From NCBI GenBank assembly GCA_937897325.1, contig CALCOY010000082.1, positions 1 to 64,000 on the forward strand: a stretch of DNA of 64,000 nucleotides, in the 5' to 3' direction. Positions 36,077-45,402 of this stretch are shown piece by piece. Source of the DNA: an uncultured Shimia sp. Its GTDB lineage: Bacteria > Pseudomonadota > Alphaproteobacteria > Rhodobacterales > Rhodobacteraceae. The notes under the pieces are model-generated. The model was not told the origin of the DNA. It was given only the letters and a program-made list of their open reading frames with translations, and searched no databases. The position numbers and the translations under genes are program-made. Position 1 is the stretch's first letter. Every line of letters begins with the position of its first letter.

Positions 36077-37234
36077 CATAAGCCGCGCCAGAAGATCACG
36101 CATGAACTGATGTCCAGCTTCAAATTGTGCGACCGTGATGAACTCATTTGGCTGATGCGCTTGCGCTATGTCGCCGGGTCCGCAAACCACAGCCGAATAC
36201 CCAGCCTGCTGAAATTGGCCAGCTTCGGTGCCGTAGCTGACCACATGATTGCCGTTGTCTCCTGTAATTTGACGCACGAATCCTTCCGCCAACCCATCCT
36301 CTTCCGGCGTCAAAGCCGGAACGTCGAAGCGAGTTGAAACATCAATGCGCGCATCAGCGTGCACCGCCCTCATGCCCGCTTCCACCGCGGCGACCTTCGT
36401 ACGATATGCCTCCTCCAAATCGGCCTTGTCATCCCCCGGAACGGCCCTGAAATCCATTGAGAAATGGCAGTCTTTAGCGGTTATATTATGAGCAGTGCCG
36501 CCCTGAACCTGCCCCACATGCCATGTGGTGAAGGGCGGATCAAAAAGCGATGCCAGATCTGAGGGCGCTGACGCTGAGTTCTCCGCATTCCGATGATTGG
36601 CCCAATCGATCAGACGTGCGCCTTCCAGAACCGCCGATACACCCTGGTTTATGATCGATGAATGCACCTCAAAACCCACCACATGCGTGTCAAAACCCAT
36701 ACCGCCTTTGTGGCCGGTTACCGCCCGCATCATTGAGGGCTCACCCACGATCACAGCATTTCCTCGTGGTACAACACCCTGCATCGCCGCAATCATCGGC
36801 GGCGCACCGGTACATCCGATTTCTTCGTCAAAAGACAATGCGATCTGCAAAGGACGTCTGACACCTGCATGATGCGCCTCTACCAAGGCCCAAAGCGCCA
36901 AAGCATCAAAAGCCTTCATATCGGTTGTTCCGCGCCCGAAATACTTTCCGTCCCGCTCGACCACCTGAAACGGATCGCTGTCCCAGGGCTGCCCATCCAC
37001 CGGCACCACATCCGTATGCCCTGACAGCACAACCGCGCCTTCCACATCCGGCCCGACATGCGCAAAAAGCGCAGCCTTGGGCTGATCAGGATGGGGGAAG
37101 CGATGACATTCTATTCCATGCCCCTCCAGATACACTTCAACCCAATCCACAAGCGGCAGGTTGGTGTCGCGGCTGACGGTGGGAAATGCAACAAGCTGGC
37201 GCATAATGTCCAGCGGAGAAAGACGATCTGGCAT
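36074..37234 (-). CDS. argE: Acetylornithine deacetylase-like M20 enzyme
   Basis: A 386-residue M20 deacetylase. Metal and catalytic residues are in VVLSGHTDVVPVDG, YFGRGTTDMKAFDALAL, LSFDEEIGCTGAP and VIVGEPS, in the ArgE/DapE layout, with C-terminal VSYGTEAGQFQQAGYSAVVCGPG. ArgE releases ornithine from N-acetylornithine; with a peptide transporter and an N-acyl hydrolase as neighbours, a catabolic role on other N-acyl amino acids is also possible. The stop lies inside the family-2 hairpin. Confidence 0.88.
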   Translation of the reverse strand: MPDRLSPLDIMRQLVAFPTVSRDTNLPLVDWVEVYLEGHGIECHRFPHPDQPKAALFAHVGPDVEGAVVLSGHTDVVPVDGQPWDSDPFQVVERDGKYFGRGTTDMKAFDALALWALVEAHHAGVRRPLQIALSFDEEIGCTGAPPMIAAMQGVVPRGNAVIVGEPSMMRAVTGHKGGMGFDTHVVGFEVHSSIINQGVSAVLEGARLIDWANHRNAENSASAPSDLASLFDPPFTTWHVGQVQGGTAHNITAKDCHFSMDFRAVPGDDKADLEEAYRTKVAAVEAGMRAVHADARIDVSTRFDVPALTPEEDGLAEGFVRQITGDNGNHVVSYGTEAGQFQQAGYSAVVCGPGDIAQAHQPNEFITVAQFEAGHQFMRDLLARLM

Positions 37235-37243
37235 GTGATCCGA

Positions 37244-39169
37244 CTAGTCGTAAAGCCGCCGACCTTCAAGGCCCTCAGGCGCATCCATGCCTTCCCGCAA
37301 TCGCGCCTCAACTTCCTCAATCGCGTCGCTGCGCGAGTAGCCGCCCCAATCCCCTTTCAGCACCAGATGACCAGGTTCGACCTCATCGTAACGTGACGGC
37401 TCCGGTACATAATCGACTGGGTGAATTGGAGATGGTATAGGCTTGAAATTCAGATCTTTTTCACCCTTTCGCTGCCGTGGGTCCGCGATAGGCACCGCCT
37501 TCATAAGCGCTTGTGTGTAGGGATGGTGCGGGTTCTCGAAAACGCGGGCTCGTGGGCCCATTTCAACGATCCGACCCAGATACATCACCCCGACATGGTG
37601 ACTGACCCGCTCGACCACCGCCATGTCATGGCTGATGAAAAGGAACGATAGATCCATTTCAGCCTGAAGCTCCATCATCAGGTTCAGTACCTGCGCCTGA
37701 ACCGACACGTCGAGGGCCGATACCGCCTCGTCCGCTATGATCAGCTTGGGGTTCAGCGCCAGGGCGCGCGCAATTGCAACCCGTTGTCGTTGACCACCCG
37801 AAAGCTCGTGCGGATAACGGCGCATGAAGCTGCGCGGCAATTCGACCCGGTCAAACAGCATTGAGACACGCTCCTGCACCGCACTGCCCTTCAGCGTTCC
37901 AAAATTGTGGATCGGTTCGGCGACCTGATCTGCCAGTTGCATCTGCGGATTAAGCGAGGCAAAGGGATCCTGGAAAATCATCTGCATGTCGCGCCGCGCC
38001 TCGCGCAAATCCGACGGGTTCAGCGCCATAATGTCCTTATCACCCAGCATTATATGACCCGATTGCGGCTCCACCAGCCGCAGGATCGACCGGCCCGCCG
38101 ACGATTTGCCGCAGCCGGACTCTCCCACAAGGCTGAGTGTCTGGCCCTTGTTGATCGTGAAGGACACGTCCTCGACAGCATGCACATTCGCCACGGTTCG
38201 GCGAAAGAAGCCGCCCTTTACCGGAAAGCGCGTGACAAGGTTCTCGACCTTCAAAAGCGGCTCATTTGTGCCTTTGATCGGCGCGACGCTGTCGAGATCA
38301 TGGCCCATAAGCTTCATGGGTTCCGGATTGGCCTTGCCAGTCATCTCGCCTAGTTTTGGAACAGCGGCCAGCAAGGCCTTGGTATAGGCGTGCTGCGGGT
38401 TCTCGAAAATCTCCTCAACCGGACCCTCTTCGACCTTGTTGCCACGAAACATGACCACGACCCGGTCCGCCATTTGCGCCACCACCGCCATGTCATGCGT
38501 GATGAACATCACAGCCGTGCCCGTCTCGCGCTTGAGACGGTCCATCAGCGCCAGGATTTCGGCCTGGATCGTCACGTCCAGGGCCGTCGTCGGTTCATCC
38601 GCGATCAAAAGTCGCGGTTCGCAAGCGAGCGCCATGGCGATCACAACGCGCTGGCGCATGCCACCCGACAATTCGTGCGGATATTGTTTCAAGCGCCGCT
38701 CGGGTTCGGGAATACGGACCTGCCGCAAAAGCTCAAGCGCGCGTTCGGTCGCTTGCCCCCTCGACATACCGCGATGCAATCGCAAACCTTCGGTTAACTG
38801 ACGTCCGACCGTGAAAACCGGGTTCAAAGCCGTCATGGGCTCCTGAAAGATCATCCCGATTTCATTGCCGCGAATCGTACGCATCAGATCCTGATCGGCA
38901 TCGGCCAGATCCATCGGATCGTTGTCCTTGCGCGCGAAAAGCAGACGACCACTGGCAATATCGCCGCCGCCATACTCAATAAGGCGCATAAGAGACAGTG
39001 ACGAAACCGACTTGCCGGAACCGCTTTCGCCGACCACGCAAACCGTTTCGCCCGGATTTATCTCGAACGAGACATCTTCGACGCCAACGACAGGACCATC
39101 CTTTGTCTGGAACTCCACCCGCAGCTTTTCGATTTGCGCTATGGGCGTCTGAACCGTTTCATCAAGCAT
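37244..39169 (-). CDS. Dipeptide/oligopeptide-type ABC transporter double ATPase (DppD-DppF fusion)
   Basis: A 641-residue fusion of two ATPases (GsiA-like). The first half has GESGSGKSVSSLSLMRL, LSGGMRQRVVIAMAL and LLIADEPTTALDVT; the second has GESGCGKSSAGRSILRL, LSGGQRQRVAIARAL and LIIADEAVSALDVS (Glu-Ala in place of the usual Glu-Pro after Walker B, common in this family). Each half ends with the oligopeptide-type C-terminal extension (HPYTQALMKAVPIADP). It is divergent from its likely partners, the binding protein and permeases at 39449-43306, across a 279-base promoter region. Confidence 0.93.
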   Translation of the reverse strand: MLDETVQTPIAQIEKLRVEFQTKDGPVVGVEDVSFEINPGETVCVVGESGSGKSVSSLSLMRLIEYGGGDIASGRLLFARKDNDPMDLADADQDLMRTIRGNEIGMIFQEPMTALNPVFTVGRQLTEGLRLHRGMSRGQATERALELLRQVRIPEPERRLKQYPHELSGGMRQRVVIAMALACEPRLLIADEPTTALDVTIQAEILALMDRLKRETGTAVMFITHDMAVVAQMADRVVVMFRGNKVEEGPVEEIFENPQHAYTKALLAAVPKLGEMTGKANPEPMKLMGHDLDSVAPIKGTNEPLLKVENLVTRFPVKGGFFRRTVANVHAVEDVSFTINKGQTLSLVGESGCGKSSAGRSILRLVEPQSGHIMLGDKDIMALNPSDLREARRDMQMIFQDPFASLNPQMQLADQVAEPIHNFGTLKGSAVQERVSMLFDRVELPRSFMRRYPHELSGGQRQRVAIARALALNPKLIIADEAVSALDVSVQAQVLNLMMELQAEMDLSFLFISHDMAVVERVSHHVGVMYLGRIVEMGPRARVFENPHHPYTQALMKAVPIADPRQRKGEKDLNFKPIPSPIHPVDYVPEPSRYDEVEPGHLVLKGDWGGYSRSDAIEEVEARLREGMDAPEGLEGRRLYD

Positions 39170-39448
39170 GATGTCCCCTTCTGTGCTGGCTCTTGAACGC
39201 TACGGCCAAGACTTAGGCAGTGTCAAACCACAGCCATGCTTTCGTGACGGCATGCGACGGGAAGGCTTGCATTTTTTGCAAAAACTGTTGTGATGAGGCA
39301 TTCGCTGGTGGGGGTATCTGACCGATATTGTTGTTTCCCGTTCGCAATGGGCGCGATGATCTCACAGTGCTTTCCTTGGCAAATTCAGAAGTCCGTCAAA
39401 AAGACGGCAACGACCGACACGAAAGCCGTGTCCAACATGGAGTATGAT

Positions 39449-41164
39449 ATGAAACTCAGAACCCTGATGATGGGTGCCGTTGCAACGACAGCCCTTGCAT
39501 CGATGGCCTTTGCAGCTGGCCACGAAGGCGAGCGTGGCCGCGATGGCAACGTAAGCATCATCTACTGGCAGGCGCCGTCCATTTTGAACCCATTCCTGTC
39601 CGGGGGTACGAAGGATATCGACGCATCTGCTCTGGTGGTTGAACCGCTGGCAAGATACGACGAGCAAGGGCAACTTGTCCCATGGCTCGTCGATGAAATT
39701 CCTACAACCGATAATGGTGGCGTTTCCCCGGATCTGACCTCAATCACCTGGAAAATCACACCAGGTATCACTTGGTCTGACGGCACGGCATTCACATCCG
39801 CCGATGTGAAATTCACTTACGAATACTGCACCCATCCCGAGGGTGGATGCGCCCAGCAGACAGCGTTCCAGGGCGTCACCAGTGTTGAAACACCCGACGA
39901 TCTGACGGTGATCGTGACCTTCGACAAGCCGACGCCGTTCCCGTACGGGCCGTTCGTTGGCGGCACAAGCCCGATCATCCAAGCTGCTCAATTCGCAGAT
40001 TGTGTCGGCGCGCGCGCGCCCGAATGCACGGAGGCAAATTTTGGCCCGATCGGCACCGGCCCCTTCGTGGTCGACAATTTTCGGCCGAATGACGTGATCC
40101 AGTACTCCGCCAATGAAAACTATCGCGTCGAAGGCAAGCCAGCCTTTGCTCAGGTGACCTTCAAGGGTGGAGGTGATGCAACAGCAGCCGGTCGCGCCGT
40201 CATGGAAACGGGTGAGTTTGACTATGCATGGAACCTGCAGCTTGCGCCGGACGTGATCGGGCGGATGCAGGAAGGTGGCCGCGGGACACCGGTTGCTGGC
40301 TTCGGCCCGTTGGTCGAACGGATCATGCTGAACTGGACCGACCCGAACCCGAATTTGTCGGCCGATGAGCGTGCAACAGCCGCCCATCCGCACCCGTTCC
40401 TGCGTGACCCAGCAGTCTACAAAGCTATGTCAATGGCCATCGATCGCCCACTTCTGGTCGAGGTGGGTTATGGCCAGGCTGGTAAGGTGACATGCAACTG
40501 GGTACCAACTCCGGAAGTCTACAGTTCAACGACATTCCAGTGCGACCAGCAGGATCTGGACGGCGCCAAGGCCATGCTGGAAGAGGCTGGCTGGGTCGAC
40601 AGCAATGGCGACGGGATCCGCGAAAAGGACGGTGTTGAGCTGCGATTGCTCTACCAGACCTCGACAAATGCCGTGCGTCAGGATTTCCAGGCGCTTATCA
40701 AGGATTGGTGGCGCCAGATAGGCATCGATGCAGAACTGCGCAATCTCGACGCCTCCGTATTCTTCGGTGGCGATCCGGGCAGCCCCGACACGTTCCAGAA
40801 GTTCTATGCGGACGTGCAAATGTACGCCAACACCTTCGATGGCACCGATCCTCAGTCTTATCTTGGCAACGCGCTGTGCGACAAAGCACCTCGCCCCGCA
40901 TCACAATGGCAGGGTGAGAATATCAGCCGCTTCTGCATGGAAGAGTACGATGCTCTGCATGCGACACTTGGCGAAACGGCCGGTATTGAAGCTCGTGCGG
41001 AAATCGCAAAGCAGTTGAATGACATGGTTGTCGAAAACGGCGGAATGATCCCTCTGGTGCATCGTGGTCGTCTTTCAGCGCATTCCACCACTCTGGGCGG
41101 TGTCGTGCTCAATGTTTGGGACAGCGAGATGTGGAATGTCTCAGACTGGTACCGCACCGAGTAA
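39449..41164 (+). CDS. Peptide-type ABC transporter periplasmic binding protein
   Basis: A 571-residue solute-binding protein of family 5 (DppA/OppA). A Sec signal peptide (MKLRTLMMGAVATTALASMAFA, cut near 22) precedes IIYWQAPSILNPFLSGGTKD, DLTSITWKITPGITWSDGTAFTSADVKFTYEY (family signature) and PFLRDPAVYKAMSMAIDR. GGAG lies 6 bases before the ATG at 39449; the frame upstream is not coding. It leads the operon with DppB- and DppC-like permeases. Ligand unknown; peptides, opines or N-acyl amino acids are possible. Confidence 0.93.
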   Translation: MKLRTLMMGAVATTALASMAFAAGHEGERGRDGNVSIIYWQAPSILNPFLSGGTKDIDASALVVEPLARYDEQGQLVPWLVDEIPTTDNGGVSPDLTSITWKITPGITWSDGTAFTSADVKFTYEYCTHPEGGCAQQTAFQGVTSVETPDDLTVIVTFDKPTPFPYGPFVGGTSPIIQAAQFADCVGARAPECTEANFGPIGTGPFVVDNFRPNDVIQYSANENYRVEGKPAFAQVTFKGGGDATAAGRAVMETGEFDYAWNLQLAPDVIGRMQEGGRGTPVAGFGPLVERIMLNWTDPNPNLSADERATAAHPHPFLRDPAVYKAMSMAIDRPLLVEVGYGQAGKVTCNWVPTPEVYSSTTFQCDQQDLDGAKAMLEEAGWVDSNGDGIREKDGVELRLLYQTSTNAVRQDFQALIKDWWRQIGIDAELRNLDASVFFGGDPGSPDTFQKFYADVQMYANTFDGTDPQSYLGNALCDKAPRPASQWQGENISRFCMEEYDALHATLGETAGIEARAEIAKQLNDMVVENGGMIPLVHRGRLSAHSTTLGGVVLNVWDSEMWNVSDWYRTE

Positions 41165-41168
41165 AAAA

Positions 41169-41257
41169 GCTAGGGCGGGCTTAAGCCCGCCTTACGGCAC
41201 TCTGGCAAACCAGAGAATAACAAAGACCTAGGTAAGGTGGGCGTGTCGCCCACCTCG
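41169..41257 (+). repeat. Inverted REP pair after the peptide-binding-protein gene
   Basis: The left element is a perfect 18-base palindrome GGCGGGCTTAAGCCCGCC (41174-41191) with GTAA foot on the minus strand; the right one is GGTGGGCG-TGT-CGCCCACC (41236-41254) with GTAA at 41232-41235. Between them is a third, unrelated 6-bp hairpin CTCTGG-CAAA-CCAGAG (41200-41215). The group fills the gap between the binding-protein gene and dppB-like gene and probably lowers expression of the permeases relative to the binding protein. Confidence 0.87.
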
Positions 41258-41295
41258 ACCTGAACAACAAACAGACACAAAAACCGAGGGCGCGC

Positions 41296-42333
41296 ATGCT
41301 GACTTTCACGATCCGCCGGTTGATCCTGTCGGTCCCGACGCTCCTGTTCATCAGTCTTGCCATCTTCCTTCTCCTCCAACTTGCCCCTGGCGACCCGATG
41401 TCACAGGTACCCCTGACAGTGCCGCCCGAGGTCAAGGAAAAGATGCGCCAGGCCCTCGGGCTGGGCGAACCTGTACATGTCCAGTATTGGAAGTGGATGG
41501 TTCAGTTTTTCTGGATTGAACCCCAAGTATTCATCGACTGGCTGACCCGTGAAAGCACCTTGTTCGCGTGGCTGCCCGACACTTCGCTTTACGATGGTCA
41601 GCTGCGGATGATCTCCTGGCAGACCCGTGGCCCTGTCATGGACCTTGTCGTACAATCGCTGCCCCAAACCCTTTGGGTGGTCGGTATGTCTTACGTGGTT
41701 GGTGTTCTTATCGCGCTGCCAATCGGGATCTACTCGGCCTACCGGCACTATTCGGTCTTCGATCAGGCCGGTACATTTGTCACAATGATCGGCTTCTCGA
41801 TTCCGCCTTTCTTCACGGGCCCACTGCTCATCGTCATTTTCGCCGTCCAGCTTGACTGGTTCCCCTCAGTCTACAACACCGTCCATCAGGTTGTTGACTG
41901 GGACAGCTTTGTCATCCAACTCCGACAGATGATCCTGCCAGTAATGGTTCTGGCATTGCAGACCACCGCACAGATCAGCCGCTACATGCGGTCGGCCATG
42001 CTCGACAACCTCAACCAGGATTACGTTCGCACGGCCCGCGCCAAGGGCCTGAAAGAAGGCGTCGTCGTCATGGTCCACGTCCTGCGGAACTCAATGATCC
42101 CCGTCATCACCGTGATTGCCCTGGGCATCCCCTCGATCTTTGGCGGCGCGATCATCACCGAAAACGTCTTTAAGGTGAACGGTCTTGGATATCAGCTTCT
42201 CATCGCGCTGTTTGCCAATGACATTCCAACCGTGATGACGTTCACCTTCATCTTCGCCATTCTGATCGTCCTCTTCAATCTGATCGCTGACGTTCTCTAT
42301 GGCGTGCTCGACCCGAGGATCCGCTATGACTGA
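41296..42333 (+). CDS. Dipeptide-type ABC permease, DppB family
   Basis: A 345-residue membrane permease. The N-terminus MLTFTIRRLILSVPTLLFISLAIFLLLQLAPGDP is diagnostic. The conserved loop SAMLDNLNQDYVRTARAKGLKEGVVVMVHVLRNSMIPVIT contacts the ATPase, and the end VLYGVLDPRIRYD is typical. About 6 helices with a larger first periplasmic loop. It overlaps the DppC-like gene by 8 bases. Confidence 0.94.
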   Translation: MLTFTIRRLILSVPTLLFISLAIFLLLQLAPGDPMSQVPLTVPPEVKEKMRQALGLGEPVHVQYWKWMVQFFWIEPQVFIDWLTRESTLFAWLPDTSLYDGQLRMISWQTRGPVMDLVVQSLPQTLWVVGMSYVVGVLIALPIGIYSAYRHYSVFDQAGTFVTMIGFSIPPFFTGPLLIVIFAVQLDWFPSVYNTVHQVVDWDSFVIQLRQMILPVMVLALQTTAQISRYMRSAMLDNLNQDYVRTARAKGLKEGVVVMVHVLRNSMIPVITVIALGIPSIFGGAIITENVFKVNGLGYQLLIALFANDIPTVMTFTFIFAILIVLFNLIADVLYGVLDPRIRYD

Positions 42334-43306
42334 TCAGACCGAGCCGACCCCAACAGCCATTGGCGCTCTTCAGGACAAGGGCCCGGTCAGCGAGCCGCGC
42401 AACCAATGGCTGGATGTGTGGGATCAGTTTCGCCGTCACAAGGGCGCGATGTTGGGCGGGGGCTTTCTGATCTTCATAACGCTCTTTGTGTTGGTCGGCC
42501 CGCTGATATGGCCTGTCGACGCGCAAACCCTCGACATTCGCAACAAGGACATGCGTCCCATCTACACAGCGCTCTGGGACAGTACGTCCAAGGTCGGCTG
42601 GCATCGCCCCCTTGGGACGGACAATCTTGGCCGGGACATTCTGGCCAACCTCATCGAGGGCGGACGCGCATCGCTCGCCGTCGGCTGGGCTGCCATGGTG
42701 CTGGCTCTTGTCATAGGCACCGCTATAGGAGTGCTCGCGGGCTTCTTCAAAAAGCTGGACTTCTGGCTGATGCGTTTCACCGATCTGGTGCTGTCTCTGC
42801 CACTTCTGCCATTGCTTTTGGTGGCCGTGACACTCTTCCGGCAACCCCTTCGGGCAAATTTCGGGCCCGAAACCGGCATGTTCATCCTGATCGTGGGCAT
42901 TGTCGGCATAACCTCCTGGATGCAGACAGCCAGGATCGTGCGTGGCGATGTTCTGGCCCTCAAGGAACGTGAATTCATCCTCGCCGCTCGGTCCATCGGC
43001 ACGTCGAACGGCAAGATCATACGCCGCCATCTGCTGCCCAACGTGATATCACCCATCATGGTCTCCGCAACGCTTGGCCTGGCCACGGCCATCATCACCG
43101 AAAGCGCGCTGTCGTTCCTGGGTGTCGGTTTTCCGTCAGATTTCCCGACTTGGGGCAAGCTTCTCGCCGATGCAGTGCCGCGGATGGAGGAATATCCCGA
43201 ACGCGTACTGCTGCCAGGCATCGCTATCTCGCTCACTGTGCTCAGCGTAAACTACCTTGGCGACGGATTGCGCGACGCGCTGGATCCTCGTATCCGCGGT
43301 CGATGA
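42326..43306 (+). CDS. Dipeptide-type ABC permease, DppC family
   Basis: A 326-residue permease. The first helix (GAMLGGGFLIFITLFVLVGPLIWP) is followed by the usual periplasmic domain with HPLGTDNLGRDI-like HRPLGTDNLGRDILANLIEG, five further helices, the EAA loop REFILAARSIGTSNGKIIRRHLLPNVISPI, and the end LRDALDPRIRGR. The ATG overlaps the previous stop, so translation is coupled; the 9-codon longer frame lies inside dppB. Confidence 0.94.
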   Translation: MTDQTEPTPTAIGALQDKGPVSEPRNQWLDVWDQFRRHKGAMLGGGFLIFITLFVLVGPLIWPVDAQTLDIRNKDMRPIYTALWDSTSKVGWHRPLGTDNLGRDILANLIEGGRASLAVGWAAMVLALVIGTAIGVLAGFFKKLDFWLMRFTDLVLSLPLLPLLLVAVTLFRQPLRANFGPETGMFILIVGIVGITSWMQTARIVRGDVLALKEREFILAARSIGTSNGKIIRRHLLPNVISPIMVSATLGLATAIITESALSFLGVGFPSDFPTWGKLLADAVPRMEEYPERVLLPGIAISLTVLSVNYLGDGLRDALDPRIRGR

Positions 43307-43317
43307 TCATGTAGCCA

Positions 43318-43874
43318 CTGACGGAAGTACGGTGGCCCGATATGGAGGCGTTTTTTCAGACAGCGAGCGCGACGCGCAACTGCTGATGCATGTGGTGGCG
43401 CATGGCTGGCAATAATGCGTGGCGCGATACGGACGAAGCAGGCCGCCACCATGCCTTTGAGGAGATCGCACGCAAGTTGCCGCGCCCGCCGGGGCTATTG
43501 GCCTACGATGCGGTGAAGCCGGTCGGTTGGGTCCAAGTCACACCCCGCGACGACATACCACGTTTCAACGACGGACGCGTGGCCAAGCCTGCGTAGGTCA
43601 CAAACCTGACAACCCATTGGGCCATTTCCTGCTTTTTTATCGCAAAATCCCATCGCGGCAAAGGTCTGATGCAGGCCCAAAGTAAAGCGGCCTGCGCCTT
43701 TGCCGCAGTGCATGGCGCGGAAACGGTCGAGGCATCCGCCCATATCCCCGACAATGTCCCCTTAAGTTCAGCGATGGCTATATGGGTCTTAAAACCGCCC
43801 TTCGCAAAGCTGGCTTCGCGCCCGCTGATCCCCCCAAAGGCAAGCGTCGCCTTATGCGCTGGCCCCCTACCTGA
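43318..43874 (+). pseudogene. Dead GNAT-family acetyltransferase gene
   Basis: A conceptual reading gives a GNAT protein: RWPDMEAFFQTAS, NC-stop-CMWWR, PPGLLAYDAVKPVGWVQVTPRDDIPRF, then AISCFFIAKSHRGKGLMQA (acetyl-CoA loop) and YMGLKTALRKAGF. It is broken by TGA at 43384-43386, where relatives have Trp in C-W-C-M-W-W, by TAG at 43594-43596, and by a frameshift near 43769. No start codon is clear. The last sense codons end with TGA at 43872-43874. Confidence 0.8.
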
Positions 43875-43889
43875 ATCGCAAGGAAGAAC

Positions 43890-43939
43890 GGGACGGCGGG
43901 CGGGGCGTCTTGGCGCAGCCAAGAGCGGCGCTCCCGTCC
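43890..43939 (-). repeat. Second copy of the family-2 hairpin, 3' of the DUF3422 gene
   Basis: Shares 23 identical bases (43890-43912) with 36018-36040. The inner stem is TCTTGG/CCAAGA around loop CGCAG, and the outer arms pair GGACGG (43891-43896) with CCGTCC (43934-43939), which touches the stop of the minus-strand gene. Probably a terminator or 3'-end hairpin for that gene. Confidence 0.7.
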
Positions 43940-45225
43940 TATCTCTCAATTCCTTTTCGGATCCTGCGCACCATCCACCAGACCAGCCCGACAATCGGCA
44001 ATGTCACTGCGGCCATGAGCCAACCCCGGCTCATCCCCGCCGCATCCGCAACGGGGTAAAGCAGGTAGGCCGCCAGCGATACGGCATAGTAGCTGATCGC
44101 CACAACAGACAGTCCCTCTACCGTGCGCTGAAGGCGCAGCTGGACGTCCGATCGCTGGTCCATGCTTTCCAGCAACTTCTGGTTTTGTGCTGAACGCTCA
44201 ACATCCACGCGCGTCCGCAATAGGTTTGAAGCACGGATCGACCGGCTCGACATCTGTTCCAGTCGCCGCTCTACCGACTTGACCGTGCGCATGGCAGGCT
44301 CATACCTCCGCATCATGAACTCTGCGAATGTCTGTCGGCCCTCCCAGCGTTCTTCCCGCAGCGCCTCTATACGCTGGTTCACAATTGCCTCGTAGGCCCC
44401 CGTCGCGCCAAAGCGGAACGAATTTTGTGCCGACAAGCTCTCCAGATCGGCGGAGATCGACAGAAGTTCTTTCAGGGTTGTCTCCGCCGCCGATGCGCCT
44501 TCCGACATGGCTCCCATCAGCCGGGTCAGCTGTGTGTCCAAAGCATTAAGCTTGGGGTCAAGTTCGCGCACCCGCGCAAAGCCAAGCATCGACATGCTCT
44601 TGTATGTTTCCACCTCGCAGAGCCGCTGCACGATCCGACCGGTCCGCCGTTTGCCAATCCCTTCGCCTGCAAACACGGCAAAGCGCATATGACCATTGCC
44701 GTCGATCCGGAAATCCCCCGCAACGATCGCTCCATCGTCCAGGACGGAACTCACGGCAAGGCTTTCGGGCACAAACCATTCGTACAGCCGAGCATTGATG
44801 TCCTCAGCCGGCGGGCGGCTCTCAATCCGCAGAATAACAGAGGTGACCCGTTCCCCGGGAGCATCGGCCAGCCAATCCTCTGGGAAAGGTTCAAACGCCA
44901 ACGGGTCAAACGGGTGCTCACTGTTCAGTTGATCATTGAATATCGTGTAGGTCACGAATTCCGTGTGCTGTTCCCATTTCAACCAATGCCGCCCGATCTG
45001 CCCATAGTAATGCGTTGCCCCCGGTTGCGGGTGGGTCGCGCCGTGCCGGTCCAGCAATTCCAACAGATGCGCCATGTCTTTCGATCGATCACGGCTTGCC
45101 GCCATTTCCGATTGCTTGATCGCCAGATACGCCGCCACACAGGGTGGCTGCATCGACGGAAACGGCCGTGCATGCAGTTCATTGGCGAGCTTGTAGCGCA
45201 GTGGATGATCAGAGATCGGAGACAT
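43939..45225 (-). CDS. DUF3422 family membrane-anchored protein
   Basis: A 428-residue DUF3422 protein, common in proteobacteria, of unknown function. The family opening is HPLRYKLANELHARPFPSMQPP. Later come GATHYYGQIGRHWLKWEQHTEFVTYT, LRIESRPPAEDINARLYEWF and a long helical/coiled-coil region (about 250-370). Two C-terminal helices follow (GLSVVAISYYAVSLAAYLLYP, WLMAAVTLPIVGLVWWMV). The ATG at 45225 is chosen because upstream codons lack family similarity. Divergent from the dehydrogenase gene. Confidence 0.9.
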   Translation of the reverse strand: MSPISDHPLRYKLANELHARPFPSMQPPCVAAYLAIKQSEMAASRDRSKDMAHLLELLDRHGATHPQPGATHYYGQIGRHWLKWEQHTEFVTYTIFNDQLNSEHPFDPLAFEPFPEDWLADAPGERVTSVILRIESRPPAEDINARLYEWFVPESLAVSSVLDDGAIVAGDFRIDGNGHMRFAVFAGEGIGKRRTGRIVQRLCEVETYKSMSMLGFARVRELDPKLNALDTQLTRLMGAMSEGASAAETTLKELLSISADLESLSAQNSFRFGATGAYEAIVNQRIEALREERWEGRQTFAEFMMRRYEPAMRTVKSVERRLEQMSSRSIRASNLLRTRVDVERSAQNQKLLESMDQRSDVQLRLQRTVEGLSVVAISYYAVSLAAYLLYPVADAAGMSRGWLMAAVTLPIVGLVWWMVRRIRKGIER

Positions 45226-45402
45226 GGCAGGCAATCTTTTTCGCTCGACTGAGCGACGACATAGTGCGCGACCATGAAAAATACAATAAATTCCGAATGT
45301 TAACCGCATACAATTGTGTGCTGATCATACCGCCGTTCAAAAATCGCTTTGCAGAACAGAAGCTTTCGGAAAAGCTGCGGAAAAACTTGGAATCTCTTGC
45401 AC

